A stretch of DNA of 45,306 nt, taken from Lachnospiraceae bacterium A4 (lineage in GTDB: Bacteria > Bacillota > Clostridia > Lachnospirales > Lachnospiraceae). The stretch is taken from contig KE159542.1 of assembly GCA_000403215.2 (NCBI GenBank), positions 31,960-77,265 on the forward strand, read 5' to 3'. The position numbers and the translations under genes are program-made. The notes beneath the pieces are model-generated. The model was not told the origin of the DNA, made no database searches, and worked only from the letters and a program-made list of their open reading frames with translations. Of the stretch, positions 1 to 9,000 are shown piece after piece (within the stretch, counting starts at the first letter, position 1; each line of letters begins with the position of its first letter).

Positions 1-1053
1 ATCCATGGGCATATGTTCGGTGGTCTTGGCATCTTAGCCGGAAGTGTACGGAATTGGGCCTGCATTCCTTTGAGTATCCGGCTCCATGACGGCCTGCAGG
101 CTGCCATGGAGTGGAAAGGCGCATCTGTTTCTGAGGCTTCCCATGTGGTGCAGATGGTGGAAGATGCTTATCGCGCAGCCCTTACTTTTGGGAATTCCCT
201 GCTCTTGCTGGACAGATATTTTCTTACTGTACCGGCACTTGAAAAGCTGAAATCCCTCAACGGCAGCGGGGATGTACACATGGAGATCGTCACCAAGGCC
301 AAAAAGTCCTGTACCGCATTTGAAAGGCCAGGCTCCCGCAAACCCGGAAGGGGACGGCCTGCCAAAAAAGGAGCGGCTGTCCACCTGAAAGAACTGTTCG
401 CTTCACGCGGGGGGCAATTCCAGAAAACGGAGATTGAACTTTATGGAAAAAGGGAATCCATCCGTTACTACTGCATTGACCTGTTATGGGGGCAGAAGCT
501 GTATCAGGAACTGCGCTTCGTCCTGGTGGAAATGAATGGCGTCCAGGGCATCCTTGCAAGCACCAGCCTGGAGCTGGATCCGCTGTCCATCATCCGGCTC
601 TACAGCTACCGGTTCCGGATTGAATGTACATTCCGCGAACTGAAGCAGCAGATTGGGGCGTTCTGTTACCACTTCTGGTCAAAGTACATGCCGAAGCTAA
701 GCTACTACCAGAAGAAAGGGGAGCCTACGCCCATGGAGAGGGTGGAAGGTGAAAAACCCCGCCAAAAAGTGTTGGAAGCCGTTCGTGCCATTGAGATGCA
801 CATGGCACTGTCCTGTATTGCAATGGGAATTCTGCAGAGCCTTTCTATCTGCTTTATTGGGAAGGTTAGTTCTAGCCAGATCCGTTACCAGAGGACACCT
901 TCCCAAGGAAGGGTTTCGGAAGCCACCCTTATGTACTACTTCCGAAAACATTTTTTCCGCCTTTTGGCGCAAAAACCCGAATTATACATAACGCGAATAA
1001 TTCAGAGGCTACAGGAAAAGTCAGAAGAACAATGGGATTTTCTGGCTTCTTAG
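1..1053 (+). CDS. IS4-like DDE transposase, 3' part (5' end outside window)
   Basis: This is the C-terminal part of a cut-and-paste transposase. The reading frame is open to the left edge, so the true start lies outside the window. The first ATG inside the frame is at 13, and residues here are counted from it. The second catalytic Asp is probably D67, in LLLLDRYF. The IS4-family C-terminal signature Y-x2-R-x3-E-x6-K is perfect at Y197, R200, E204 and K211. A basic, Gly/Arg-rich linker lies near residues 105-120. The visible frame has no stop or frameshift, so this copy could still be active. The terminal inverted repeats could not be identified: one end is off-window and the right end merges into another transposase remnant. 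Confidence 0.8.
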   Translation: MHGHMFGGLGILAGSVRNWACIPLSIRLHDGLQAAMEWKGASVSEASHVVQMVEDAYRAALTFGNSLLLLDRYFLTVPALEKLKSLNGSGDVHMEIVTKAKKSCTAFERPGSRKPGRGRPAKKGAAVHLKELFASRGGQFQKTEIELYGKRESIRYYCIDLLWGQKLYQELRFVLVEMNGVQGILASTSLELDPLSIIRLYSYRFRIECTFRELKQQIGAFCYHFWSKYMPKLSYYQKKGEPTPMERVEGEKPRQKVLEAVRAIEMHMALSCIAMGILQSLSICFIGKVSSSQIRYQRTPSQGRVSEATLMYYFRKHFFRLLAQKPELYITRIIQRLQEKSEEQWDFLAS

Positions 1054-1890
1054 TGGTACAAACTTTCAACTGTCAAGTAAAAATAGATGGGGAAGTTTTT
1101 CGTGGATATAAGTCTGGCGTTCTAAGAGGAGTCATGAGCGACTCTGGGATTGCAGAGGAAATCGTATTTGGCACGCTAAAAACACACGACCTCGAACTTA
1201 TCAGAGACATGCTTAAAACAACACCATGTCTTAAAGCGTATGACATTATAATCAATGACAGAAGATTTCTGTCACGTGAGATACTTAATTATCTAAAAAC
1301 TGAGCGTAAGGCAGACACCTACATCCCAGCGAAAGAAAACATGATCATTTTTGAGGACGCTGTAAATTTGGCTAAGAAAGCTAGGAAATGGCAGAAGCAT
1401 CCCAATAAAAAGAGAAAAGATCAGGAAATTCAGCTGGTAACAGATTCTGATCCTTTATGGCAGAGTGACAAACCAGAACAGGATGTACCTGTCAATGCAT
1501 GTGTAGTCCATGATAAAAAGACAGAATACTACTTTGTATTTATGACAACGGACACAGAACGGACAACCCGCCAGATCATAAACACGTATGAGCTGCACCC
1601 GGAAATCGAAGAGGATTTCCGCCAGATGAAGGATTTCTGGAAATTAACAGATTTTAAAAATACCCAGTATAACTATATCACCTATCATATCGTATCGTAA
1701 TGACGCTGACAGGATATTTATATTTCCAGCTGTACAAAACATGGAGAAAGGAAGATCATTTATAGGAAAATCACTGCCAGTTGTAATGAAAAACTATAAG
1801 GAATTTTGACCAACTGTGCACAAGGATGAATATAACACGTCCTTTAGATTATCTGCACATCGAAAAGCAGCAGAAAACAAAGCATTATAG
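1054..1890 (+). pseudogene. Degenerate second IS4-type transposase
   Basis: The frame from about 1054 to 1700 encodes the middle and C-terminal parts of a different transposase family common in Clostridia. It contains DIIINDRRFLS, carrying the probable second Asp, and YELHPEIEEDFRQMKDFW near the end. The latter is a YREK-like motif in which the Arg is replaced by His. At 1700 a stop follows HIVS. The expected continuation (VMTLTGYLYFQLYK) is found in another frame from about 1692, ends at a TAG near 1764, and continues in a third frame as IGKSLPVVMKNYKEF to a TGA near 1809. There are therefore at least two frame changes and several stops. The N-terminal part is missing, probably lost when the neighbouring element inserted or recombined. 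It is non-functional. Confidence 0.7.
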
Positions 1891-2082
1891 CGGTTGATAG
1901 TATGGGCAACTGGGTGTTTCTTCTGTCTGCTGATTTACGGAAATAATACTGAGTACAAAACTAATAATACGATCCAGTTCAGATTCACATAGTCGCTTAA
2001 TGGAATCAAAGTGTGTATTAATCTTTTCGTTCATAAACTTATCAGCGCGAATATTGTAGATAAGTTTATTGTAGCAGAACAA
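1885..2082 (-). pseudogene. Short ORF, possible N-terminal fragment of a zinc-ribbon transposase
   Basis: This 65-codon frame has a helical, acidic N-terminal half and ends in TPSCPYYQPL. The SCPY element resembles the first half of the CPYC zinc ribbon that opens IS1595-type and related transposases, after a helical segment of about this length. The frame stops where the neighbouring transposase remnant ends, as expected for a truncated insertion sequence. The similarity is judged by eye and is weak. It could equally be a chance frame in AT-rich sequence. A ribosome-binding site is not evident. Confidence 0.25.
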
Positions 2083-2769
2083 AAGTTTGTGTTCAATTCA
2101 AATTTCTATTAACAACACACTTTTGATTATCACCAACTAAACATACCAAATTAATCCGTTTTCTCAGTTAATCCAAGAATAATACTATCAATAAATTATG
2201 CATTTTTTATCTTGAACAAAGAGGTTAAAAAACATCTAAGCCATGTTTTATCTTTTGTAATATTTCTCATCAAACTTCCATGGCTTAGATGTCTACATTA
2301 TGATTATAGCACAAGTATTCACTAATGTCTCTATATATTTTATTATTTTTTAGTTTTTGATTATTATTATCAAAAATATTTACCCTCTCTGGTTTCAGTT
2401 ATAGATATATTTTAACATCAAACAATACACCCTTCATATCATCTTCAACATATCACGCTTCAATTCGCACCATATCTATCATATTTTTTCTTTCGCACTT
2501 ATTTTCAAAATTTAATAGATCTCACTATCCCATGCCAAGCTACTAATCACATAAAAATACAAAGTTCATCACAATCTATTTCACACACACTAAAAATATC
2601 GTCCGTTCTTTTATGTTACTCGTTATAGAAAAAGCAAACCTGTCTCCTCCCATTCCAAATGGAGACAATGTATTTTTGATTGCACATTTCGTCAGTTACA
2701 ATAGGATTACGCAATATCTATATACTTAATTTTCATCTCTATGAAACATTACTTCTCAGAATATCAATT
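2083..2769. other. AT-rich gap without recognisable genes
   Basis: This stretch of nearly 700 bases separates the insertion-sequence remnants from the end of the glycosyltransferase cluster. It is very AT-rich and has no frame with a plausible ribosome-binding site or recognisable protein. The only structure seen is the inverted repeat at 2233-2291. It is probably decayed mobile DNA. Confidence 0.5.
2233..2291 (-). terminator. 13-bp perfect inverted repeat with minus-strand T-run
   Basis: CATCTAAGCCATG (2233-2245) is matched by its exact reverse complement at 2279-2291, with 33 bases between. On the minus strand the stem is followed by TTTTTT, so it could end transcription from the glycosyltransferase genes about 480 bases upstream. 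The long loop is unusual for an intrinsic terminator. A transposon end or small hairpin element is the alternative. Confidence 0.45.
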
Positions 2770-3885
2770 TTATCTCTTTTTCAACATCCTCTCAATTCTC
2801 TCAGCAATGTAATGCTTTTCGACCCAAAAACGAATCCTATCAATACAGATATTCAAAAGAAACGCTATCAGGATATATTTTTTTCGAATCAATGGTATTA
2901 CTACTGTATTGCGAATAAATCCTTTTGCCGGCTTTACAGTATCACTTGTTATTTGTATATAAATAACACTCGATTCTCTTTTTAATCTTTTAACTATGCG
3001 AAATAAACTTTCTTTATTTGAGGCTGTTAAATTATCCAACAAAGCCAGCACATTATGACATTGTTGAACATAATTATATTCACTGATTATACTGCGCTGA
3101 ATCCCGCTTTGTTCAAATTCATTTATAATATAATTTGTAAGCTTCTGTTGCTTCACTTCAAGATTGTCATGATATTTTTTTCTGCAATGATATGTCTCTG
3201 ATTCCATATTTGTATTCCAACAATATAAAATATCTGATAGCGTTGATATTTGATCCGCCTTTAAAAAAAGCTGTAACATCATTATCAAATCATCTTCATG
3301 ACTTACAAAACTAAAAAATTTAAGATGCTCTTCAATTATTAGTTTTCTCTCTATGATACATTTCCATATTGTTGGATATATAATAATCTCCTTATTTGTA
3401 TAGACTTCAAATCCTCTAAACATCATTGGAAAAAATAATTCGTTTTTTATTTGTTCTTTGTTATATATTTTATCCTCATATCTTTCATATATTATTTTTT
3501 TCCCGTTTTTCTTTTTTCGATAACACCCACACAGAACTGCCTGACTGCCATCCGATAAAATTCTATCCATCATTCTCTGATACATATCACAGTCAATTTC
3601 ATCATCCTGATCGCAAAAAGCTATATATTCTCCCGTTGCATGGTCAAGTCCGTAATTTCTTGCATCTGCTATTCCTCCATTTTTTTTATGAAACAGTTGA
3701 ATTTTATTATTTGATGCTGCACATATTTTACAGATTTCATAAGAGCTATCTGTCGAACCGTCATCTATCAGTAATAATTCCAGATTTTTGTATGAAGAAT
3801 TTATAATGTTATTTATAGTATTTTCAATATATTTTTCCCCATTAAAGACTGGCAAAATTATACTTAATTTTGCATTTGGTTTCAT
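2770..3885 (-). CDS. Glycosyltransferase family 2
   Basis: Probable transferase of a sugar from a nucleotide-sugar donor to a growing surface polysaccharide, acting at the cytoplasmic face of the membrane. The 371-residue protein has a GT-A fold N-terminus. It opens with the usual beta strand (LSIILPVFNGEKYI), has DDGSTD at 41-46 for nucleotide binding, the NGGIADARNYGL segment at 70-80, and the metal-binding Asp cluster CDQDDE at 91-96. The C-terminal half is poorly conserved, is lysine-rich at the end, and has hydrophobic stretches but no clear pair of membrane helices. It lies 21 bases downstream of a GT4 gene in the same orientation, so they are probably one operon. Base composition is clearly more AT-rich than in the housekeeping genes further right, which suggests horizontal acquisition. 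Acceptor and sugar cannot be told. Confidence 0.85.
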   Translation of the reverse strand: MKPNAKLSIILPVFNGEKYIENTINNIINSSYKNLELLLIDDGSTDSSYEICKICAASNNKIQLFHKKNGGIADARNYGLDHATGEYIAFCDQDDEIDCDMYQRMMDRILSDGSQAVLCGCYRKKKNGKKIIYERYEDKIYNKEQIKNELFFPMMFRGFEVYTNKEIIIYPTIWKCIIERKLIIEEHLKFFSFVSHEDDLIMMLQLFLKADQISTLSDILYCWNTNMESETYHCRKKYHDNLEVKQQKLTNYIINEFEQSGIQRSIISEYNYVQQCHNVLALLDNLTASNKESLFRIVKRLKRESSVIYIQITSDTVKPAKGFIRNTVVIPLIRKKYILIAFLLNICIDRIRFWVEKHYIAERIERMLKKR

Positions 3886-3906
3886 CTTTTCTCCTGTCCT
3901 CCAGTT

Positions 3907-5067
3907 TTAATGTATTAATAATCTGTTATATAACTCATATATGCTTTCTGCATACTCCTTCTTCGAGAATTTCATTCTTGCCGCCCTATATCCTGCCTCT
4001 GCTATTGCATTACGTTCTGTTACATGTTCTAATCCCCATAAAATAACATGTGACAAACTGTCAATATCACCATATTTATATATAACTCCCGTTATTTTAT
4101 CGTCAATAAGTTCAGGATTTGCGCCTGTATCTGACACAATAGTAAACAAACCTGCCAGCATATACTCCACAGTACATCTTCCTAGCCCCTCCGCTTTGGA
4201 ACAAGTAACTCCTATATCATATTGAGATAGCAATTCATTAATATTATTCTGATATCCCAAAAAACGAACTTGACTTCGTATTCCATTTTTTTCGATTTCT
4301 ATTTCAATCAATCTCTTATAATCAGCATAAGCTTCACCAATAATATCCAGCTGAACTTTGTTTTTAAAAGTTTCTGGAAGTCTGGCTACTGCTTTCACAA
4401 GATCAAGTTGTCCCTTATTAGGCTGAACATGGCCAGTTATGACTATTTTTATTTTCTTTTCATCTCCTGCTACATGTTTAAAGAACTTATCTGTTTCCAT
4501 TCCGTCATAAATAGTATACATTTTTCTACTATCAAGCCCAATACTCTCCCATTTTCTTTTCACTACATCAGAAATCATAACAAACACATCCGCATTTGTA
4601 TTCATATATGCTATGCACTCTTTCATATAAAAAATAACATTGTAGTCCTCTCTTCCCATTTCCCTTATATGCCATACATGTCTTATATTGTGTTTTTTTG
4701 AGATATACGCACCCAGATCCTGCCTATTCGTATTACTGTGTACGATATCCACAGTTGTAAAATCTATAGGTAACTTATCAACTTTTTTGCGAACAATTGC
4801 CCCCCATAAAAAAGAAATATATTTCACCACATGTTTCGCAATAGTTAACAATTTATTTGTATAAGGAGAACCAGCCATAATATCTCGATACCAGAGCGAG
4901 TAATTTTCAATTCCATGTTGATCGCAATAATCATTTAATGAATTTCTCTTCTTTGTTAAAAGTATCGTTTCTACTCCGCAAAACTCTCTAAGACCTTCTA
5001 TCATCGTCATCATTGACTTTGGCGCGCCATATTTATAATCTCCTCCCGAAATAAATAACACCCTCAT
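3907..5067 (-). CDS. Glycosyltransferase family 4 (GT-B)
   Basis: Probable retaining sugar transferase in surface polysaccharide synthesis. The start is set at the ATG at 5067, giving MRVLFISGGDYKYGAPKS. It overlaps the stop of the upstream gene by one base (TAATG), a sign of translational coupling. The longer frame upstream of it lies entirely inside the neighbouring gene. The protein is about 386 residues. The N-terminal Rossmann half carries the GAPKSM donor/acceptor loop. The C-terminal half has VITGHVQPNKGQ and the family signature around SKAEGLGRCTVEYMLAG, with the E-x7-E arrangement typical of GT4. No membrane segment is obvious. The gene is AT-rich like the GT2 gene after it. Confidence 0.85.
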   Translation of the reverse strand: MRVLFISGGDYKYGAPKSMMTMIEGLREFCGVETILLTKKRNSLNDYCDQHGIENYSLWYRDIMAGSPYTNKLLTIAKHVVKYISFLWGAIVRKKVDKLPIDFTTVDIVHSNTNRQDLGAYISKKHNIRHVWHIREMGREDYNVIFYMKECIAYMNTNADVFVMISDVVKRKWESIGLDSRKMYTIYDGMETDKFFKHVAGDEKKIKIVITGHVQPNKGQLDLVKAVARLPETFKNKVQLDIIGEAYADYKRLIEIEIEKNGIRSQVRFLGYQNNINELLSQYDIGVTCSKAEGLGRCTVEYMLAGLFTIVSDTGANPELIDDKITGVIYKYGDIDSLSHVILWGLEHVTERNAIAEAGYRAARMKFSKKEYAESIYELYNRLLIH

Positions 5068-6200
5068 TATAAACTCACCTCTAGCAGCTCCTCCACCTTC
5101 TCCGTCAGCCGCTCCCACGAGAAGCGGTATGCCTCTTTCCTCACATTTGCCACAAACTCAGACTCCATCCCATCCCGATAGAATTTTATAATTGCATCCG
5201 CAATCTTATCTGGTTTCTGTGGCGCTACGACGTATCCTGTCTTTTTGTCTGTCACAACATCTGGCAGACCGCCTACATTGGTGACAATTACGGGCTTGTC
5301 AAAGCCATAAGCAATCTGCACAATACCGCTCTGCGTTGCTGACTCATAGGGAAGCACCACCAAGTCACAGGCTGCAAAATACTTTTCCACCTCGTTGTCG
5401 GGTGTATAACCGTCGATCACCTCGATACAGTCCTGCACACCGCACTGTTCAATCAGTTTGAGATAATCTTCTTGATCTTGGCCAAAAGCACCTACAATCA
5501 TAAGACGAATGCCCTCTAAATTTTGTTTTAGAATCGGCATTGCTTGTATGAGATGTCTCAATCCTTTATAATCCCGCACAAAGCCAAAGAATAACAGTAG
5601 TTTTTCATCTGGATTACGCGATAACTCCTGTCGTGCCTGTTCTTTGGTGAGATTACGGATTTTGAATGCATTGTAGGTGGGATGAGGATTCTGCCGGTAC
5701 TGCGCATCTGGTTTGATTGTGTGCAAGTCCTCTCCATCACTCTTCGAATGTACTATGAAAGAATCTGCCTTTTTTAAAACTAGCTTCGTCAGCAGTTTAT
5801 CCATCGGAAAACGCTCGTGTGGGAACACGTTATGGCAGACAAACATTTTTTTGATTTTTTTTCCCAATACCGTCTCAAGAATCCAGTAACAGGGCGCAAA
5901 ATAGGGATGCCACCACTGCATGAGCACCAAATCCGGTTTGAGCTTCTTGATTCTATGCGCTACGCTTATCAAATTTAATGGATTTGCTGTGTTGATCAGA
6001 AATTGCGCGCTCTCTACTTTGAACATGTCATTTCTGTAATCTCTCTGTTCTTTTTTAAACAAAAATTTAGGATACTGCATTTTATATGAAATCAGCTCGA
6101 CATCAAATTTTTTCGTGAGCGCACGGTAGAGAAGGCTCGTGTAGTGCGCAATGCCGCCCTTGTACGGATAAACAGGGCCGATTAAAACAATTTTTTTCAT
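5067..6200 (-). CDS. Glycosyltransferase family 4 (GT-B)
   Basis: First of three consecutive glycosyltransferase genes and probably part of a surface polysaccharide pathway. The start is placed at the ATG giving MKKIVLIGPVYPYKGGIAHY, which matches the usual GT4 N-terminus and its glycine-rich loop. A TTG start further upstream would add 50 residues with no family resemblance. The C-terminal domain has LLLFFGFVRDYKGLRHLIQA for nucleotide-sugar binding and VVLPYESATQSGIVQIAYG, the GT4 signature, followed by PVIVTNVGGLPDVV. The length is about 377 residues, normal for the family. Its base composition is closer to the chromosomal average than that of the two genes after it, so the cluster may have a mixed origin. 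Confidence 0.87.
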   Translation of the reverse strand: MKKIVLIGPVYPYKGGIAHYTSLLYRALTKKFDVELISYKMQYPKFLFKKEQRDYRNDMFKVESAQFLINTANPLNLISVAHRIKKLKPDLVLMQWWHPYFAPCYWILETVLGKKIKKMFVCHNVFPHERFPMDKLLTKLVLKKADSFIVHSKSDGEDLHTIKPDAQYRQNPHPTYNAFKIRNLTKEQARQELSRNPDEKLLLFFGFVRDYKGLRHLIQAMPILKQNLEGIRLMIVGAFGQDQEDYLKLIEQCGVQDCIEVIDGYTPDNEVEKYFAACDLVVLPYESATQSGIVQIAYGFDKPVIVTNVGGLPDVVTDKKTGYVVAPQKPDKIADAIIKFYRDGMESEFVANVRKEAYRFSWERLTEKVEELLEVSL

Positions 6201-6307
6201 ATGCTCCCCCCATGATTTCGCTTCGCGAAGATTGTCTTTGGCGTTTTCCGTGTGAGACTTCGTACTTCTATGCGAAGCAGCCTTTGCTGTGAGTGGAAAC
6301 TGCATTT

Positions 6308-8005
6308 TTAAATATACGGTTTGCAGTGCACCACGCACTCTTTCCCGCAAAATGCGATACCGTAATAGCTGATATATTTATAGCCGTCATTTCGAAGCTC
6401 CACTTCGTACTGTCTGTCAACAATCTGCTGAATTGCCTCGTCTGCCTTCTGGTCTAGCTCATCAAAATCTTTTGTGGTCTTAAATTCGATGACAAACGCC
6501 TCTCTGCTGCGCCGGATTGGTTTCACTAGCAGGTCACTGCGCCCTTTGCCGCCCTCTCGGTTCGAGCGTATGGTGTAGCCTTTGATCCCGGTCAGCAGCC
6601 CTGCCATCATCCCATGATAATAATATTCATTCTGGTCCATATAGCTGATTGTCTCCTCAAAAATGTCATTGATCTCCTCCGTCATCACAGCACAGTCTTT
6701 TTCGATCACGGCATGGTGCAGTGGATACATGTCCCTTCCCTTCAATTTTTCATGGAACCATTTCTGTATTTTCTGGTTAAAAATATATCGAACCTCTCTG
6801 TTTGGAATGGTGAGCTTTGCATAAATAATCTCCTCTTCTATCCATTCCCTCACTTTGCGGAAATATCCAGTGAAAAACATAAAATTCCAGAGATTATCCC
6901 CCTCGTCATAAATCTCTTTGTAGGTGATATCCTCATGAATCTGTATCTCGATCGATCCGCCTGCCAGCAGCGTTTCTATTTTTTCCCTGTCCTCGTCATC
7001 GGCGCGGTCAACCAGCGTCCTGACAATACTGTTCGAAGAAGTATTTGCCCAGTAAGACATTGGCAGCCAATTCTGATTTGCCTGGGCATCGAACAAATAC
7101 TGTATCACACTCCATGGATTATAAATATCAGTCTGCCCAAACGTATATCCATCATACCAGTCCTTCACCGTCTCATATACATGGTCCATGTCATAATAAT
7201 GGCACATCTGCTGCACTTCGTCTACACGAAATCCAAAATACTCACCATATCTTTCATTTCGTATGGAGACAATATTTAAATTATTCAGTCCTGTAAAAAT
7301 GCTTTCCTTCGACACGCGCAGACAGCCTGTAATCGCCGCAAATCCAAGACTGGTGTTGTCCTTTAATCCACTTTCAAACAAAGCTCTGATGAAATTGATC
7401 ATCTCATTATAAAAACCGCATGAAAATGCATTTTCCAGCGGAACATCATACTCGTCAATCAGCACAATCGTTTTCTTTCTATAATAGATTTCCAGACATT
7501 GCGCCAGAAACAAAATGGATGTCTCATAGTCATTCTGACTGCCCTGCCGGCGCATGAGTTGTAAATATTTCTCCTTATTTTTTTCCAATTCAGGATGCTC
7601 AAGAATAAAGTCGTGGCGTCCAAACTCCTCCGCAAGAACCCTTTCCATCTCCAAATATGACCGCGCAAAGCTCTCCCGCTTGGAATCCTTAAATGTCAGA
7701 TAGATCACTGGGTACTGTCCCCTGTGCGCCAGATAGGATTCTCCTGCCTCCATGATTTTCAGCCCATCAAAAAGGTAAGACCAGTCCCGCCTGTTTCCAT
7801 GCCAGTCCCTGTCGTCCTCAAAGTAATACTTGAGCATACTCATGTTGAGTGTCTTGCCAAACCGGCGCGGGCGTGTGAAAAGCGTGACTTTCGCTTTGCT
7901 GTCCAGCAGTTCTTGAATCATAGGCGTCTTGTCTACGTAATAAAATTCTTTTTGAATCATTTCGGCAAAATCACTGATGCCGATGGGCAGTGCTCTGTAT
8001 TTCAT
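6308..8005 (-). CDS. DUF1703-type AAA-ATPase-like / PD-(D/E)XK protein
   Basis: Large protein of a family abundant in gut Lachnospiraceae and Bacteroidales, biological role unknown. The ATG at 8005 gives MKYRALPIGISDFAEMI, the normal family start, with a strong GGGAGG site upstream. The N-terminal part is an AAA-like ATPase with a P-loop at about 45-52 (RPRRFGKT) and a Walker-B-like TIVLIDEYDVPLENAF. The C-terminal part is a PD-(D/E)XK nuclease-like fold with GRSDLLV supplying the Asp and FVIEFK the Glu and Lys. It ends with YYGIAFCGKECVV, as usual in the family. The length of 565 residues is typical. It lies upstream of the glycosyltransferase genes but is separated from them by about 100 bases and has no evident link to them. 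It might bind or cut nucleic acid, but no activity can be claimed. Confidence 0.85.
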   Translation of the reverse strand: MKYRALPIGISDFAEMIQKEFYYVDKTPMIQELLDSKAKVTLFTRPRRFGKTLNMSMLKYYFEDDRDWHGNRRDWSYLFDGLKIMEAGESYLAHRGQYPVIYLTFKDSKRESFARSYLEMERVLAEEFGRHDFILEHPELEKNKEKYLQLMRRQGSQNDYETSILFLAQCLEIYYRKKTIVLIDEYDVPLENAFSCGFYNEMINFIRALFESGLKDNTSLGFAAITGCLRVSKESIFTGLNNLNIVSIRNERYGEYFGFRVDEVQQMCHYYDMDHVYETVKDWYDGYTFGQTDIYNPWSVIQYLFDAQANQNWLPMSYWANTSSNSIVRTLVDRADDEDREKIETLLAGGSIEIQIHEDITYKEIYDEGDNLWNFMFFTGYFRKVREWIEEEIIYAKLTIPNREVRYIFNQKIQKWFHEKLKGRDMYPLHHAVIEKDCAVMTEEINDIFEETISYMDQNEYYYHGMMAGLLTGIKGYTIRSNREGGKGRSDLLVKPIRRSREAFVIEFKTTKDFDELDQKADEAIQQIVDRQYEVELRNDGYKYISYYGIAFCGKECVVHCKPYI

Positions 8006-8060
8006 AAAATCCTCCCGTCCCGCATGTGGCGGCTCAACGAAACACGCTTGTCTACAAATA

Positions 8061-8081
8061 TAGGAGGCAATCAGCCTCCTA
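8061..8081 (-). promoter_or_regulatory. 8-bp hairpin in the leader of the DUF1703 gene
   Basis: TAGGAGGC and GCCTCCTA form a perfect stem around a five-base loop, 56 bases upstream of the minus-strand ATG at 8005. On either strand the stem contains a Shine-Dalgarno-like AGGAGG paired with its complement. It may be a leader structure affecting expression, or an incidental palindrome. Confidence 0.3.
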
Positions 8082-8160
8082 ATCAAGGAATTTCCCCTAC
8101 CCGACTATGATATCATGTTTTTGTGCGGCGTGCAAGGCTTCAAAACCGCCGTTTTCTCGT

Positions 8161-8188
8161 TTGCACTGCGAAATATTTGTGGTATACT
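8161..8188 (+). promoter_or_regulatory. SigA-type promoter of the NrdG2-like gene
   Basis: TTGCAC (8161-8166) and TATACT (8183-8188) are separated by 16 bases. A TG one base before the -10 gives an extended -10 element. It lies about 95 bases upstream of the start codon at 8283. Confidence 0.55.
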
Positions 8189-8282
8189 ACCATTATGCCT
8201 AAGGAATTGCAGGAAAATAAGCGATACAGATAATACAAAGAGGAGACAGACGCGCAAATAATAACAAGGAGGATTCGAGACC

Positions 8283-8990
8283 ATGTTGATTCTTGGCCTA
8301 ACCAAAACGACTTTACTAGACTACCCGGAACATGTAGCTACAACGCTATTTACTGGAGGCTGTAATTTCCGCTGCCCCTACTGCCACAATCGCGCGCTCA
8401 TTCTGCAAGACAGCACCATGCAGCCGCTATCCGAAGATGAGGTATTCTCTTTTTTACTTAGACGCCAGCATGTCCTAAGCGGCGTGTGCATCACAGGCGG
8501 CGAGCCTACCCTGCATCCAGACCTGCCTGACCTAATACAGCGCATTCGGGCGCTCGGCTATCTGGTAAAACTAGACACAAATGGTACGAATCCGCAAATG
8601 CTGCGCACTCTGCTTCAAGACGGGCTGATCGACTACTGCGCGATGGATATCAAGAATGCGCCTGAAAAATACGCAATGACCGTCGGCAGTCATGGAAACG
8701 GCGAAGCTTTATTGGACCTGTCTGCGGTGGAGGAGTCTGTCCAAACACTGTTGTGCCAGCACAAAATCCCGTATGAGTTTCGAACAACGGTCGTGGAGGA
8801 GCTGCACAGTGCAGCAGACTTTCTCGCCATTGCCAGATGGATTGCGGGCGCCCATGCATATTATTTACAATCTTTTGTAGATAGTACTGGTGTACTCACT
8901 CCGGGCTTCCACGCCCCCTCGGCGGAAAGCATGCAGTCCTATGCGGACCTCTGCCGTCCGTATATTCCCAATACAAACATTCGCGGATAG
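8283..8990 (+). CDS. Anaerobic ribonucleotide-reductase-activating-type radical SAM protein (NrdG2 family)
   Basis: Radical S-adenosylmethionine enzyme of 235 residues, of the family annotated as activase of anaerobic class III ribonucleotide reductase; it would install the glycyl radical. The [4Fe-4S] cluster motif Cx3Cx2C is C27, C31 and C34 (GGCNFRCPYCHN). The SAM-binding motif is ITGGEPTL, and KLDTNGTNP and YCAMDIKNAPEKY are characteristic of the NrdG2/PflA-like branch. A strong AAGGAGG site precedes the ATG. No nrdD is adjacent, so its partner enzyme must be elsewhere, or the target may be another protein. It is the only plus-strand gene in this part and has its own promoter. Confidence 0.85.
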   Translation: MLILGLTKTTLLDYPEHVATTLFTGGCNFRCPYCHNRALILQDSTMQPLSEDEVFSFLLRRQHVLSGVCITGGEPTLHPDLPDLIQRIRALGYLVKLDTNGTNPQMLRTLLQDGLIDYCAMDIKNAPEKYAMTVGSHGNGEALLDLSAVEESVQTLLCQHKIPYEFRTTVVEELHSAADFLAIARWIAGAHAYYLQSFVDSTGVLTPGFHAPSAESMQSYADLCRPYIPNTNIRG

Positions 8991-9000
8991 CGCAACAGCC

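Noticed and set aside
2680-2985. 101-residue plus-strand frame
   Set aside because: Mostly antisense to the GT2 gene in AT-rich sequence.
6614-7279. 221-residue plus-strand frame
   Set aside because: It is antisense to the DUF1703 gene and has no recognisable features.
8105-8305. 66-residue minus-strand frame
   Set aside because: It covers the promoter and leader of the NrdG2-like gene, with no ribosome-binding site or similarity.
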